From Paraburkholderia flava (GTDB lineage Bacteria; Pseudomonadota; Gammaproteobacteria; Burkholderiales; Burkholderiaceae), in the NCBI RefSeq assembly GCF_004359985.1, contig NZ_SMRO01000002.1:1623135-1687134 (forward strand): a stretch of 64,000 nucleotides of DNA, given 5' to 3'. A program made the position numbers and the translations under genes. The first letter of the stretch is position 1, and each line of letters opens with the position of its first letter. This document shows, piece by piece, positions 37,855 through 47,204 of this stretch. The notes beneath the pieces were generated by a model. That model did not search any database. It was given only the letters and a program-made list of their open reading frames with translations, and had not been told where the DNA came from.

Positions 37855-39225
37855 ATGATGCGCGCGAATCCGTTGAGCCCGCCCGGCGCTGGGCCGTCCG
37901 CGAAGTCGCTGAAAATCGACGCGATCCGTTTCATGGCTGCCGCCTGGGTCGTGCTCTATCACTTCGGGCCGCCGCCGTTCAAGACGATGCTGACCGGGCA
38001 TCTGGCGCCGCTCGGCGGTGCGCTGTGGTCGTCGCTCGTCGTGTTGTTTGCGGGACCGGCCGCCGTGATCGTGTTCTTCGTGATCTCGGGCTACTGCATC
38101 CATAACGCGTATCACCGTGACGCGGCACTGCGTCCGATCAATTACTTCGCGTCACGCTACGTGCGGATCGGCGTGCCGCTCGCGATCGTCGCGCTGGTAT
38201 CGCAACCGGTCGGCGATGCACCGACGCTGCTGCAGTCCGTGCTGTGGTCGCTGTACTGCGAGATCGTCTACTACACGCTGTATCCGCTCGTGCGGCTGCG
38301 CTTTCACCGGATCGGCGAGATGATCGCGGGCGCGACGCTGCTCGGTGCGGCGATGGTGTGGTTCACGCATCAGCATGGACAGATGGTCTGCGACCACTGC
38401 GTCTATCAGAACTACGGCGTCGCGGGTACGGCGTTGCTGTATCTGCCGGGCTGGCTGCTCGGCTGTCTGATCGCCGATGCGCAGCGTAAGAGTGCTGTCC
38501 GTTCGGATGTGTCCACTGCGTCCGTGGCGGAGACCTTGCGTAACGCACGAGGCGTGGTGTCGGGTGCCGTTGCGTTCGGCGTGACCGTACCGGCCGTCGC
38601 TATGCCGGTTGTCGCCAGGTCGGACATCGTCACGCCGGGCAGCGCTACACAGGGCGTCGCCACGCCGGGCGCCGCGACGCCGCGTTCGCTCGCCGCAGCT
38701 GAAGGAGCACGCGCGCCGTCCGCATTCACCGCATGGCTCGTCCGGCGATTGCGCGACGCGGCGCGCGTGTTGTCGACTCATCTCGTGCTCGCGCGCTGCG
38801 TGGTGATCGTCGCGGGTTCGCTGACCTTCGTGCTCGCGTCGACGTCGCATATCAAGCCGGCGTTTCTGCCGTCGATCGGTCCCGACGTCACGCTGACGCT
38901 GTTCCAGTTTCTCGTCGCCGCGTGGCTCGCGGCCGAAACGTCGACCGCCGCGACGACGACACCCGGCATGCGCGCGTGGCTGTGGACGCGCATCGGCGCG
39001 CTCGGCGCGTGGTCGTACAGCCTGTATCTGTGCCACAAGTTCGCGTCCGCAATGCTCGATGTGCTGGGCTTGGTGCCCGGTCGTCCGGTGGCGTGGCTGA
39101 CGACGATGGTGTTCGCGTTCGCGCTTAGTTACGCGTTTTATCTCGCAGTCGAGCGGCCGTCGCACCGGCTCGCCGGACGGCTACGCAAGTTCGCGCCGAA
39201 GGTGCCGGCACGGCCGGCGACTTAG
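37855..39225 (+). CDS. acyltransferase 3 family membrane protein (OafA-like)
   Basis: 456 residues with about ten membrane helices. The start KSLKIDAIRFMAAAWVVLYHF carries the conserved R and the catalytic-type histidine (H42) of the family, and VIVFFVISGYCI follows. These enzymes O-acylate sugars of surface glycans or lipids. A cytoplasmic or periplasmic loop (about 205-290) holds a low-complexity stretch with a repeated TPGxAT unit (TPGSATQGVATPGAATPRS), not usual for the family. A short part of this gene (38779-38811) is nearly repeated after its stop. Confidence 0.88.
   Translation: MMRANPLSPPGAGPSAKSLKIDAIRFMAAAWVVLYHFGPPPFKTMLTGHLAPLGGALWSSLVVLFAGPAAVIVFFVISGYCIHNAYHRDAALRPINYFASRYVRIGVPLAIVALVSQPVGDAPTLLQSVLWSLYCEIVYYTLYPLVRLRFHRIGEMIAGATLLGAAMVWFTHQHGQMVCDHCVYQNYGVAGTALLYLPGWLLGCLIADAQRKSAVRSDVSTASVAETLRNARGVVSGAVAFGVTVPAVAMPVVARSDIVTPGSATQGVATPGAATPRSLAAAEGARAPSAFTAWLVRRLRDAARVLSTHLVLARCVVIVAGSLTFVLASTSHIKPAFLPSIGPDVTLTLFQFLVAAWLAAETSTAATTTPGMRAWLWTRIGALGAWSYSLYLCHKFASAMLDVLGLVPGRPVAWLTTMVFAFALSYAFYLAVERPSHRLAGRLRKFAPKVPARPAT
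38779..38811 (+). repeat. 33-base direct repeat, copy inside the acyltransferase gene
   Basis: In frame within the acyltransferase gene, coding HLVLARCVVIV. It matches 39298-39330 at 30 of 33 bases, including 23 identical bases in a row (38788-38810). Confidence 0.8.
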
Positions 39226-39228
39226 TAG

Positions 39229-39573
39229 AGCGCAGCGGATTTTCTTAAGCCCCGGCGCGGTCCGCTAACGCCGCACGACACCCGGCAGCACGCACAGCAT
39301 TTCGTACTCGCGCGCTGCGTGGTGATCGTTGAACCGGCGGGGCCGTTCGCATACTGGGGCGCATCGATGCGTCATCGCGATCGCACCGACGGCACGTCCG
39401 AGTTGATCTACACCTTCGATCTGAAGCTGCGGCCGCGTGTAATCGGGCGTCTGTTCGATCCGCTTGCCGCAACGATGTTCGCGCGCGAAACGCGACGACG
39501 GTTCAACGCGCTCGCATCGTATCTTGCGACCTCCGGCACCGCGTCCGTGTCACCGGAATCGCCGCCGGTGTGA
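39229..39573 (+). pseudogene. SRPBCC (polyketide cyclase-like) protein remnant
   Basis: The frame from 39229 (just after two TAG stops that end the acyltransferase) to the stop at 39573 encodes a C-terminal fragment: FAYWGASMRHRDRTDGTSEL, IYTFDLKLRPRVIGRLFDPL, FARETRRRFNALASYL. This pattern is that of the last half of SRPBCC/polyketide cyclase-type lipid-binding proteins, usually about 150-180 residues. The N-terminal half is missing and the only starts are GTG codons at 39316/39319 inside a duplicated segment. I call it a decayed gene, though an 84-residue product from GTG 39319 cannot be excluded. Confidence 0.55.
39298..39330 (+). repeat. 33-base direct repeat, copy in the SRPBCC remnant
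   Basis: Second copy, 519 bases after the first and in the same reading frame (HFVLARCVVIV). Three substitutions, at the 4th, 9th and 33rd base. It sits where the remnant loses similarity to its family. Confidence 0.8.
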
Positions 39574-39629
39574 GACATCGCCGCTTCGTTCCGCAGGCGT
39601 AGCTACGCACAAGTAGGTAGCGGACGCGG

Positions 39630-40301
39630 TCAGCGTTCGTCCCGCGCCCACTGCGAGACGTACGCCGGCTCATCGATCTGCGGCGTATTGGCAATGGCGG
39701 CCCGCTGCGCGAGTTCGAACGGCAGCACGCCGGCCCATACCGGCAGATCGAGATCATCGTCGTCATCGTTCGGACCGCCTGCGCGAACCTTGCACGCGAA
39801 CTCGGTCAGCGGGAGGCGCAGCACCGTCGTCGCTGCGAGTTCCTTCTCGTTGCCGCGACGAATCTCATGCGAACGTCCGCGTGCGATGTGTTCGACCAGC
39901 GCGTCGAGCGATTCCGCCTTGTGCTCGCCAGTCACCGTCTCGCACACGCCGTAGATCACTGCGGTGCGATAGTTCATCGAATGATTGAATGCCGAGCGCG
40001 CGAGCACGAGGCCGTCAAGATGCGTGACGGTCGCGCATACCTGGATGCCGCTCGCGGCCGCCTTCAGCATCTGACTGCCGTTCGAGCCGTGCAGGTACAG
40101 GTAGTCGCCCTGACGCCAGCAGGCGGTCGGGATACAGTGGGTGCCGCGCGCGTCGGTGAAGGCGACGTGACACGCGTACGCCGCGTCGACGATCGCATTC
40201 AATGTCGCGCGGTCGTAGTCCGCACGATGCGCTTCGCGTCGCACGCGCGCGCGATCCGACAACGGGCCGGCTTTTTCTTCCACCTGATCCACGTGATCCA
40301 C
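39630..40301 (-). CDS. PNPOx-like flavin-binding protein (NimA-related)
   Basis: 223 residues. VRREAHRADYDRATLNAIVDAA opens the split-barrel domain; HCIPTACWRQGDYLYLHGSNGSQMLKA is the FMN-binding region of the pyridoxamine-5'-phosphate oxidase-like fold, and NYRTAVIYGVCETV is a central strand. This subgroup is annotated as pyridoxamine 5'-phosphate oxidase family or nitroimidazole reductase-like flavoprotein. An acidic run of five Asp (NDDDDDLDLP) lies near the C-terminus. True substrate unknown; monocistronic on the minus strand. Confidence 0.85.
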   Translation of the reverse strand: MDHVDQVEEKAGPLSDRARVRREAHRADYDRATLNAIVDAAYACHVAFTDARGTHCIPTACWRQGDYLYLHGSNGSQMLKAAASGIQVCATVTHLDGLVLARSAFNHSMNYRTAVIYGVCETVTGEHKAESLDALVEHIARGRSHEIRRGNEKELAATTVLRLPLTEFACKVRAGGPNDDDDDLDLPVWAGVLPFELAQRAAIANTPQIDEPAYVSQWARDER

Positions 40302-40411
40302 GATTCAAGGCTCCTCGATGATTTCCCGCAGGATAGGCAAAGCCTGGCGCCTGCGCCAGACCCAGCACTCATCGATTCTCTGGAGCCACGCGTCGCGGCG
40401 TGTTGCGTCGT

Positions 40412-41509
40412 TCAGCTAGCCGCGCGTACGCCGACGCAGTAACGCGTGCGCTGCCGGTACACGTGCCCCGGACGCAACACGGTTCGCTCGGCGTCGGGCA
40501 TGTGGATTTCGTCGGGAAACGCGCCGGCTTCGAGGCACAGCCCCGCGTGCCGTCCGTACACGATGCCGCGTCTGCCGTGCACGCCCTGCAGATAATTGCC
40601 GGTGTAGAACTGCAATCCCCACTGGTCGGTTTCGACGCTCAGCTCGCGGCCGCTGCCCGGGTCGTACACGGATGCGACACGTCGGCATGCGTTTTCATCG
40701 GCGGACTCGCGCAGCACGTAGCAATGATCGAAACCGCCGGCACGCGCGAGCTGCGCATGCGGCCAGTCGAGCCGCGCGCCGAGCGGCGCACTCTGGCGGA
40801 AATCGAACGCATTACCCGCGACGTCCGCGCGGCCGCACGGAATCATCGACGTGTCGACTTCGAAGAACGCATCCGCATCGATCGTCACGACGTGGCCACG
40901 CACGTCGGCACCGGCGACGCCCGTCAGGTTGAAGTACGGATGACTGGTCAGGTTGAGCGGCGTCGGCGCATCGGTGAGTGCTTCGTAGTCGAGCGTCAGC
41001 GCGCCGTCGTCGTCGAGCGTATAGCGGACCTGCACGGTCACGTTGCCCGGAAAGCCGCCGTCGCCTTCCGGCGATTCGAGCCGCATCAGCAGCGTGCCGT
41101 CATCATCATGCGCGTTCCAGATCGCCCGATGAAAACCCGCCGCACCGCCGTGCAGGCAGTTGTTGCCTTCGTTGCGATCGAGCGCATAACCGATGCTGTC
41201 GAGTTCGAAGTGCGCGCCCGCGATACGGTTCGCCCAGCGGCCGACCAGCGCGCCCATGTAAGTCGTCGCTGCGTGATAGTCGGCGGGGGTGTCGTGGCCG
41301 AGCAGGATGTCGGCGAGGCGTCCCGAGCGGTCAGGCGCATGCCATGACACGAGCGTTGCACCGAGATCGCTGATCGCGACTTTCATCCCGTGCGCGTTGC
41401 GCAGTGTGTAGAGGCGCACCGGGTCGCCGCCCGGTAACTGGCCCCACGGTTCTGAAGACATCTGGGCTGTGCTGATCATGTCGTTGGGAAAAAAAGAAAA
41501 AGCATGCAT
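40412..41509 (-). CDS. galM: galactose mutarotase / aldose 1-epimerase
   Basis: 365 residues if started at ATG 41509, which overlaps the XylR stop in TGATG; ATG codons at 41479 and 41461 are alternatives and the family core starts near VRLYTLRNAHGMKVAISDLG. Catalytic landmarks are present: RWANRIAG, NEGNNCLHGG, the histidine in NLTSHPYFNL and the late glutamate in GLCLEAGAFPD. The enzyme interconverts alpha and beta anomers of sugars. Its coupling to xylR and proximity to xylA suggest it acts on D-xylose or related pentoses here. Confidence 0.92.
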   Translation of the reverse strand: MHAFSFFPNDMISTAQMSSEPWGQLPGGDPVRLYTLRNAHGMKVAISDLGATLVSWHAPDRSGRLADILLGHDTPADYHAATTYMGALVGRWANRIAGAHFELDSIGYALDRNEGNNCLHGGAAGFHRAIWNAHDDDGTLLMRLESPEGDGGFPGNVTVQVRYTLDDDGALTLDYEALTDAPTPLNLTSHPYFNLTGVAGADVRGHVVTIDADAFFEVDTSMIPCGRADVAGNAFDFRQSAPLGARLDWPHAQLARAGGFDHCYVLRESADENACRRVASVYDPGSGRELSVETDQWGLQFYTGNYLQGVHGRRGIVYGRHAGLCLEAGAFPDEIHMPDAERTVLRPGHVYRQRTRYCVGVRAAS

Positions 41510-42741
41510 CACGTCGCGTCGGTATTGACCGTCACGCGCGGACGCTCCTGATATTCGCGCGGTGTGCAGCCGAGTTCCCGGCGAAACACCGCGTACATGT
41601 ATTGCAGCGACGTGAAGCCGCAACGGATCGCCACTTCGGCACTCGACACATCGCGCTTCTCGAGCAGAGCCTTCGCCGCATCGAGTTTGTGTCGCAGGAT
41701 TTCCTGATGCACGGTGCAGTTCAGTTCGCGGCGGAAATATTCTTCTAGCGACGAGCGCGACACGCCGACGTAATCGGCGACCTGTTCGGTGCGAATGCCC
41801 TGGCACGCGTACTGCCGGATGAAGTGGCGCGCACGCATCACATAGGGGCTCGACAGCGGTTGATGCCGGCTCGATTCGAGCACGTTGATGCCGACCGGCG
41901 GCACGAGAATGCGTCGACCCGGAAAGCGCGCGCCGCGCAGCATCTGATGCAGCAAGTGCGCGGCAGTGCGGCCCATTTCCTCGGTCCCCTGGATCACCGA
42001 CGAAAGCGGAATGCGCGTCAGCGTGCGCGTGAGCGGATCGTTGTCGATGCCGATGATCGCGACCTGCTCGGGCACCGCGATGCCGGCGATCAGACAGGCC
42101 TGTAGCAGTTGCCGCGCGCGTGCGTCGGTGACCGCGATGATGCCGACCGGTTTCGGCAGACTCGCGAGCCAGGCGCCCAGCTGCTCGATTGCCTGGTTCC
42201 ATGACGGCGCGCTGGTCGACAGGCCGCGATAGATCTCGGCGTCGATGTCGTCGGCGCTGCTGCCATCGGCTGAACGCAGACGGGCGAACGCGAGTTCGCG
42301 CTGCTGCGCCCAACGGTTTTCTTCCGCGACCGGCAGGCTGTACAGCGCAAAGTGCGCGAGCCCCGCGCCGATCAGATGCGTGTACGCGAGCGAGATGAGC
42401 TTCGCGTTGTCGGTGGCGATATAGGGGAGGTCGGACGGATAGTGCGCGGGGTCTTCGAACGACGAGCCCATCGCGACGACTGGCAGCGCGCAGCCGCGCA
42501 ATGCGTCGGCCACGGCGGGATCGTCGAAGTCGGCGATGATCCCGTCGCCGTCGAAGCGCTCGATGCCCGCAAGCCGGCAACGAAAATCTTCTTCGAGAAA
42601 CAGATCCCACGCGACGCGCGTCGACAGCAGGTACTTGCCGATCCCCGCGATGATCTCGCGGTCGTAGACCTTGTTCGCGTTGAACAGCAGCGCGATCCGA
42701 TGTGTGGTCTGAGGCGGCGGGGGCGTCTGGGTTCTGGTCAT
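41509..42741 (-). CDS. xylR: XylR-type xylose operon transcription regulator (AraC family)
   Basis: 410 residues. The N-terminal about 280 residues are a LacI/periplasmic-binding-like sugar sensor ([50 protein letters not shown]), and the C-terminal about 100 are an AraC-type double helix-turn-helix ([40 protein letters not shown]). This arrangement is that of E. coli XylR, which activates xylose genes when D-xylose is bound. It is divergent from xylA and coupled to galM. Confidence 0.95.
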   Translation of the reverse strand: MTRTQTPPPPQTTHRIALLFNANKVYDREIIAGIGKYLLSTRVAWDLFLEEDFRCRLAGIERFDGDGIIADFDDPAVADALRGCALPVVAMGSSFEDPAHYPSDLPYIATDNAKLISLAYTHLIGAGLAHFALYSLPVAEENRWAQQRELAFARLRSADGSSADDIDAEIYRGLSTSAPSWNQAIEQLGAWLASLPKPVGIIAVTDARARQLLQACLIAGIAVPEQVAIIGIDNDPLTRTLTRIPLSSVIQGTEEMGRTAAHLLHQMLRGARFPGRRILVPPVGINVLESSRHQPLSSPYVMRARHFIRQYACQGIRTEQVADYVGVSRSSLEEYFRRELNCTVHQEILRHKLDAAKALLEKRDVSSAEVAIRCGFTSLQYMYAVFRRELGCTPREYQERPRVTVNTDAT

Positions 42742-43051
42742 CGTCGTGATTGACCGTGCGTCGCGCGAAGCGTCGAACAGTCGTCGTCTCCTGGCCGTCC
42801 TGATGTCGGTACTTAAGCACTTACCCTGGTCTCGTAGCGTTCGCTACGGTGCCATGTACAGGCAGGTGTGCGCACATTCTAGTCCGGGAACGTCACCGCG
42901 ATGTAAGGGCGCAGCCGCAGCGGTAAGAAACATCACGCCGCTTGTGCAATTTCATAATTGCGGGGCTCGGGTGCGCGCGGCAGCATGGCGTCACCTGGCG
43001 ATGCGTGCGACGACGCAGTCGCCATGCAACGCACCAAAAATTGGAGACACC
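42742..43051. promoter_or_regulatory. xylR/xylA divergent control region
   Basis: 310 bases between the two divergent transcripts. An inverted repeat GCAATT-TCAT-AATTGC lies at 42946-42961, about 90 bases before xylA, the most obvious candidate regulator site. I cannot match it to the E. coli XylR box with certainty. Confidence 0.45.
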
Positions 43052-44374
43052 ATGTCGTACTTCGAACAGATCCCGGTCATCACCTACGAAGGACCGGATT
43101 CCGACAACCCGCTAGCCTTCCACCACTACGACAAAACAAAGCAGGTGCTCGGCAAGACGCTCGAAGAACATCTGCGGATTGCAGTCTGCTACTGGCACAC
43201 CTTCGTATGGCCAGGCGCGGACATCTTCGGCCAGGGCGCGTTCCAGCGACCGTGGCAGGAAGCCGGCGACCCGATGGAGCGCGCACGGCAAAAGGCCGAC
43301 GCCGCGTTCGACATGTTCACGAAACTGGGCACGCCGTTCTACACGTTCCACGATACCGACGCAGCCCCCGAAGGCAGCAGTCTCAAGGAATACAGCGACA
43401 ACTTCGCGCGCATCACCGACTACCTCGCGATGAAGCAGCAGGACACCGGCGTGCGTCTGCTGTGGGGCACCGCGAATCTGTTCTCGCATCCGCGTTACGC
43501 AGCGGGCGCGGCGACCAATCCGAATCCCGACGTGTTCGCGTATGCAGCGACGCAGGTGCGTCACGCGCTCGACGCGACGCATCGTCTAGGCGGAGAAAAC
43601 TACGTGCTGTGGGGCGGCCGCGAAGGCTACGACACGCTGCTCAACACCGAACTGAAACGCGAGCGCGAACAGCTCGCGCGTTTCCTGCACATGGTCGCGG
43701 ACCACGCATCGCGCATCGGCTTCAAGGGCACGCTGCTGATCGAGCCGAAGCCGCAGGAACCGACCAAGCATCAGTACGACTACGACGTCGCGAGCGTGCA
43801 CGGTTTTCTCACGCAGTACGGGTTGCAGGACGTGTACCGCGTGAACATCGAGGCGAATCACGCGACGCTCGCGGGCCACTCGTTTCATCACGAGATCGCG
43901 ACAGCGTACGCGCTCGGCATCTTCGGCAGCGTCGATGCGAATCGCGGCGATCCGCAGAACGGCTGGGACACCGACCAGTTTCCGAACAGCGTCGAGGAAT
44001 TGACGCTCGCGTTCTACGAGATCCTGCGGCACGGCGGCTTCACGACCGGCGGGATGAATTTCGACGCGAAGGTGCGTCGTCAGAGCGTGGATGCGGCAGA
44101 CCTGTTCTACGGCCACATTGGCGCGATCGACAATCTCGCGCTCGCCGTCGAGCGCGCAGCGAAGCTGATCCAGCGCGATCTGCTCGAGCAGTTCCGGCGC
44201 GAACGCTACGCGGGCTGGAACACGCCGTTCGGCCGCGCGATTCTCGAAGGCGAGCATTCGCTGGGTTCGCTCGCCGACGACGCGCTCGCACGCGCGCTCG
44301 ATCCACACCACACGAGCGGCCAGCAGGAACGGCTCGAAAGCGTCGTGAACCGGGCAATTTACGGCGGTGCCTGA
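43052..44374 (+). CDS. xylA: xylose isomerase
   Basis: 440 residues, the length of the long class II xylose isomerases. ATG 43052 follows TTGGAG. Conserved parts are intact: [16 protein letters not shown] with H100 and D103 for ring opening, [23 protein letters not shown] with the metal-binding Glu and catalytic Lys, and FDAKVRRQS near the end. It converts D-xylose to D-xylulose (also glucose to fructose) using Mg or Co. It leads the xylose genes on the plus strand. Confidence 0.97.
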   Translation: MSYFEQIPVITYEGPDSDNPLAFHHYDKTKQVLGKTLEEHLRIAVCYWHTFVWPGADIFGQGAFQRPWQEAGDPMERARQKADAAFDMFTKLGTPFYTFHDTDAAPEGSSLKEYSDNFARITDYLAMKQQDTGVRLLWGTANLFSHPRYAAGAATNPNPDVFAYAATQVRHALDATHRLGGENYVLWGGREGYDTLLNTELKREREQLARFLHMVADHASRIGFKGTLLIEPKPQEPTKHQYDYDVASVHGFLTQYGLQDVYRVNIEANHATLAGHSFHHEIATAYALGIFGSVDANRGDPQNGWDTDQFPNSVEELTLAFYEILRHGGFTTGGMNFDAKVRRQSVDAADLFYGHIGAIDNLALAVERAAKLIQRDLLEQFRRERYAGWNTPFGRAILEGEHSLGSLADDALARALDPHHTSGQQERLESVVNRAIYGGA

Positions 44375-44402
44375 GCGCCGCCGCGCATGAAGTGAAGTCC
44401 CT

Positions 44403-44498
44403 CCGGCGAGGAGATCCGCCGGACAGCAGTTGCAATACAACGCGCACTACAACCATATCCGGCCGCACAACACGTGCGAGCCGTCCACACCGCTAAGC
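44403..44498 (+). pseudogene. possible transposase C-terminal remnant
   Basis: In the gap between xylA and xylF, the plus-strand frame through 44430-44495 reads LQYNAHYNHIRPHNTCEP followed by STPLS. YNHIRPH is the pattern seen at the end of the integrase core of IS3/IS481-type transposases. There is no start, no upstream transposase sequence and no visible terminal repeat, so this is at best a short scar. Confidence 0.25.
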
Positions 44499-44525
44499 CG
44501 GTGATCAAAAAGATAGGAGTGAGAC

Positions 44526-45554
44526 ATGAAATTGACTACCCGTCGTTCCGTGCTGGGATCGCTCGTTTGTGGAGCGGTGCTGGCCAGTCTGTCGCTTGCA
44601 GCGCCGCTTGCGCATGCGAGCAAGGATCATCCGGTGATCGGTTTCTGTATCGACGATCTGCGCGTCGAACGCTGGTCACGCGATCGTGATTACTTCGTTG
44701 CGGCCGCGGAAAAACTCGGCGCAACGGTCTCGGTGCAGTCCGCCGATGCGAGCGAAGAGCGGCAGATCTCGCAGATCGAGAACCTGATCTCGCGCGGCGT
44801 CGACGTGATCGTGATCGTGCCGTTCAACTCGAAGACGCTCGGCAACGTCGTCGCCGAAGCGAAGAAGGCGGGCATCAAGGTCGTGTCGTACGACCGGCTG
44901 ATTCTTGACGCGGACGTCGACGCGTACATTTCGTTCGACAACGAGAAGGTCGGCGAACTGCAGGCGAAGGGCGTCTACGACGCGCAGCCGAAGGGCAACT
45001 ACTTCATGCTCGGCGGCGCGCCGACTGACAACAACGCGAAGATGCTGCGCGAAGGTCAGATGAAGGTCCTCAAGCCGGCGATCGATCGCGGCGACATCAA
45101 GATCGTCGGTCAGCAGTGGGTGCCGGAGTGGAGCGCAGCGACGGCGCTGCGCATCATGGAAGACGCGTTGACCGCGAACAACAACAAGATCGATGCGGTC
45201 GTTGCGTCGAACGACGGCACCGCTGGCGGCGCAATCCAGGCGCTGGCCGCGCAGCACATGGCCGGCAAGGTGCCGATCTCGGGCCAGGATGCGGACCTCG
45301 CGGCCGTCAAGCGACTGATCGCCGGCACGCAGACGATGACCGTCTACAAGCCGCTCAAACTGATCGCGAGCGAAGCCGCGAAGCTGTCGGTGCAGCTTGC
45401 GAAGGGCGAGAAGCCCGCCTATAACGCGCAATACGACAACGGCAAGAAGAAGGTCGACACGGTGCTGCTGCAGCCGACGTTGCTGACCAAGAGCAACGTC
45501 GACGTCGTCGTGAAGGACGGCTTCTACACGCAGGCGCAGCTCGCGGGCCAGTAA
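44526..45554 (+). CDS. xylF: D-xylose ABC transporter substrate-binding protein
   Basis: 342 residues. A signal peptide with twin arginines in the order TTRRSVLGSL ends APLAHA|SK near residue 36. The mature part follows XylF: VIGFCIDDLRVERWSRDRDYF, SADASEERQISQIENLISRGVDV, then VVSYDRLILDADVDAYISFDN and the late GQDADLAAVKRLIAGTQTMTVY. It binds D-xylose in the periplasm and hands it to XylGH. AGGAG precedes the ATG. Operon order xylA-F-G-H. Confidence 0.96.
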   Translation: MKLTTRRSVLGSLVCGAVLASLSLAAPLAHASKDHPVIGFCIDDLRVERWSRDRDYFVAAAEKLGATVSVQSADASEERQISQIENLISRGVDVIVIVPFNSKTLGNVVAEAKKAGIKVVSYDRLILDADVDAYISFDNEKVGELQAKGVYDAQPKGNYFMLGGAPTDNNAKMLREGQMKVLKPAIDRGDIKIVGQQWVPEWSAATALRIMEDALTANNNKIDAVVASNDGTAGGAIQALAAQHMAGKVPISGQDADLAAVKRLIAGTQTMTVYKPLKLIASEAAKLSVQLAKGEKPAYNAQYDNGKKKVDTVLLQPTLLTKSNVDVVVKDGFYTQAQLAGQ

Positions 45555-45586
45555 GGCCGGCGCTCACAAGCGCACGAGCGCACAAG

Positions 45587-45616
45587 GGCGGCGGACGTGT
45601 CCGCCGCCGCTTTTTT
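45587..45616 (+). terminator. attenuator-like terminator between xylF and xylG
   Basis: A GC-rich stem (about 9 base pairs, within 45587-45596 and 45599-45608, tight loop) followed by GC and six T residues (45611-45616). It lies 33 bases after the xylF stop and 20 before the xylG ATG. Partial stopping here would give more binding protein than ATPase. Confidence 0.75.
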
Positions 45617-45635
45617 CCTGCAACGGGAACTGCGA

Positions 45636-47204
45636 ATGGCTCACCCCTTGCTCGCGATGCGCGGCATCGTCAAGACGTTTTCCGGCGTGAAGGCGCTGGA
45701 CGGCATCGACCTGACCGTGCAGCCAGGCGAATGCGTCGGACTGTGCGGCGAAAACGGCGCCGGCAAATCGACGTTGATGAAAGTGCTGTCGGGTGTCTAT
45801 CCGCACGGCACGTGGGACGGCGAAATCCTCTGGGACGGTGCGCCGCTGAAGGCATCGAGCGTGCGCGACACCGAACGCGCCGGCATCGTGATCATCCATC
45901 AAGAGTTGATGCTCGTGCCGGAACTGTCGGTCGCGGAGAATATCTTTCTCGGCAACGAAATCACGCTGCCCGGCGGCCGGATGAACTACGCGGCGATGTA
46001 TCAGCGCGCCGACGAACTGCTGCGCGGCCTCGGCATTACCGGCATCAACGTTGCGCAGCCGGTGATGAACTACGGCGGCGGTCACCAGCAATTGATCGAG
46101 ATCGCGAAGGCGCTTGCCAAGCAGGCGCGGCTGCTGATTCTCGACGAACCGTCGTCGTCGCTGACGTCGACCGAGACGCGCATCCTGCTCGACATCATCC
46201 GCGATCTGAAGCGGCGCGGCGTCGCATGCGTGTATATCTCGCACAAGCTCGATGAGGTCGAAGCGGTGTGCGACACCGTCAGCGTGATCCGCGACGGCCG
46301 GCATGTCGCGACCGAGCCGATGCACGCGCTGACCACCGAGCGGATCATCGCGCTGATGGTCGGCCGCGAAATCGCGAACCTGTTTCCGCGCGTCGCGCAC
46401 CCGATCGGCGACGTCGTGTTCGAAGCGCAGCACGTGACTGTATTCGACACGGAGAATCGCAACCGCAAGCGCGTTGACGACGTGTCGTTCAGCGTGCGGC
46501 GCGGCGAGATCCTGGGCGTCGCGGGTCTGGTCGGCGCGGGGCGCACGGAGTTGATGCAGGCGATCTTCGGTGCGTGGCCCGGTGCGAGCGAAGCGACGCT
46601 GTCGCTCGAAGGCCGACCGCTGCGCATCCGCTCGCCGTTTGACGCGATCCGCGCAGGCGTTGCGATGGTGCCGGAGGACCGCAAGCGACACGGCATCGTG
46701 CCGCACCTGGGTGTGGGCCACAACATCACGCTCGCGGTGCTGAACCGGTTTGCGCGCGGCGGGCGGATCGATTCGAGCGCGGAACTCGATGCGATCCATC
46801 TGCAGATGAAGCGCCTGTCGGTGCGCGCGGCGAATCCGATGCTGCCGATTTCGAGTTTGTCCGGCGGCAACCAGCAGAAAGCGGTGCTGACGAAGATGCT
46901 GCTCACCGATCCGAAAGTGCTGATCCTCGACGAACCGACGCGCGGCGTCGACGTTGGTGCGAAGTACGAGATCTACAAGCTGATCTTCGAACTCGCGCAG
47001 CGCGGCGTTGCGATCGTGATGGTGTCGTCCGAACTGCCCGAGGTGCTCGGCATCAGCGATCGCGTGCTGGTGATCGGCGAGGGCCGGCTGCGCGGCGATT
47101 TCGCGAACAACGGCCTCACGCAGGAATCGATTCTCACGGCCGCGCTGCAGTCCGCGCGGCCCGCTCCCTCATCATCTTCATCTTCCTCAGCGAGTGCAGC
47201 ATGA
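45636..47204 (+). CDS. xylG: D-xylose ABC transporter ATP-binding protein
   Basis: 522 residues from ATG 45636; the frame is open further upstream through the terminator hairpin, but the family sequence starts at [19 protein letters not shown]. Two ABC domains are present, as in all sugar importers of the XylG/RbsA class. The first has Walker [10 protein letters not shown] (about 38-46) and signature NYGGGHQQ; the second has the degenerate GLVGAGRTE and an intact [11 protein letters not shown]. The protein ends in a Ser-rich tail ([10 protein letters not shown]). It overlaps xylH by four bases (ATGA). Confidence 0.96.
   Translation: MAHPLLAMRGIVKTFSGVKALDGIDLTVQPGECVGLCGENGAGKSTLMKVLSGVYPHGTWDGEILWDGAPLKASSVRDTERAGIVIIHQELMLVPELSVAENIFLGNEITLPGGRMNYAAMYQRADELLRGLGITGINVAQPVMNYGGGHQQLIEIAKALAKQARLLILDEPSSSLTSTETRILLDIIRDLKRRGVACVYISHKLDEVEAVCDTVSVIRDGRHVATEPMHALTTERIIALMVGREIANLFPRVAHPIGDVVFEAQHVTVFDTENRNRKRVDDVSFSVRRGEILGVAGLVGAGRTELMQAIFGAWPGASEATLSLEGRPLRIRSPFDAIRAGVAMVPEDRKRHGIVPHLGVGHNITLAVLNRFARGGRIDSSAELDAIHLQMKRLSVRAANPMLPISSLSGGNQQKAVLTKMLLTDPKVLILDEPTRGVDVGAKYEIYKLIFELAQRGVAIVMVSSELPEVLGISDRVLVIGEGRLRGDFANNGLTQESILTAALQSARPAPSSSSSSSASAA

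Noticed and set aside
40412..42820. single 802-codon frame that would fuse the mutarotase to upstream sequence
   Set aside because: The upstream part is the wrong frame of xylR; the mutarotase starts at 41509 where it overlaps the XylR stop.
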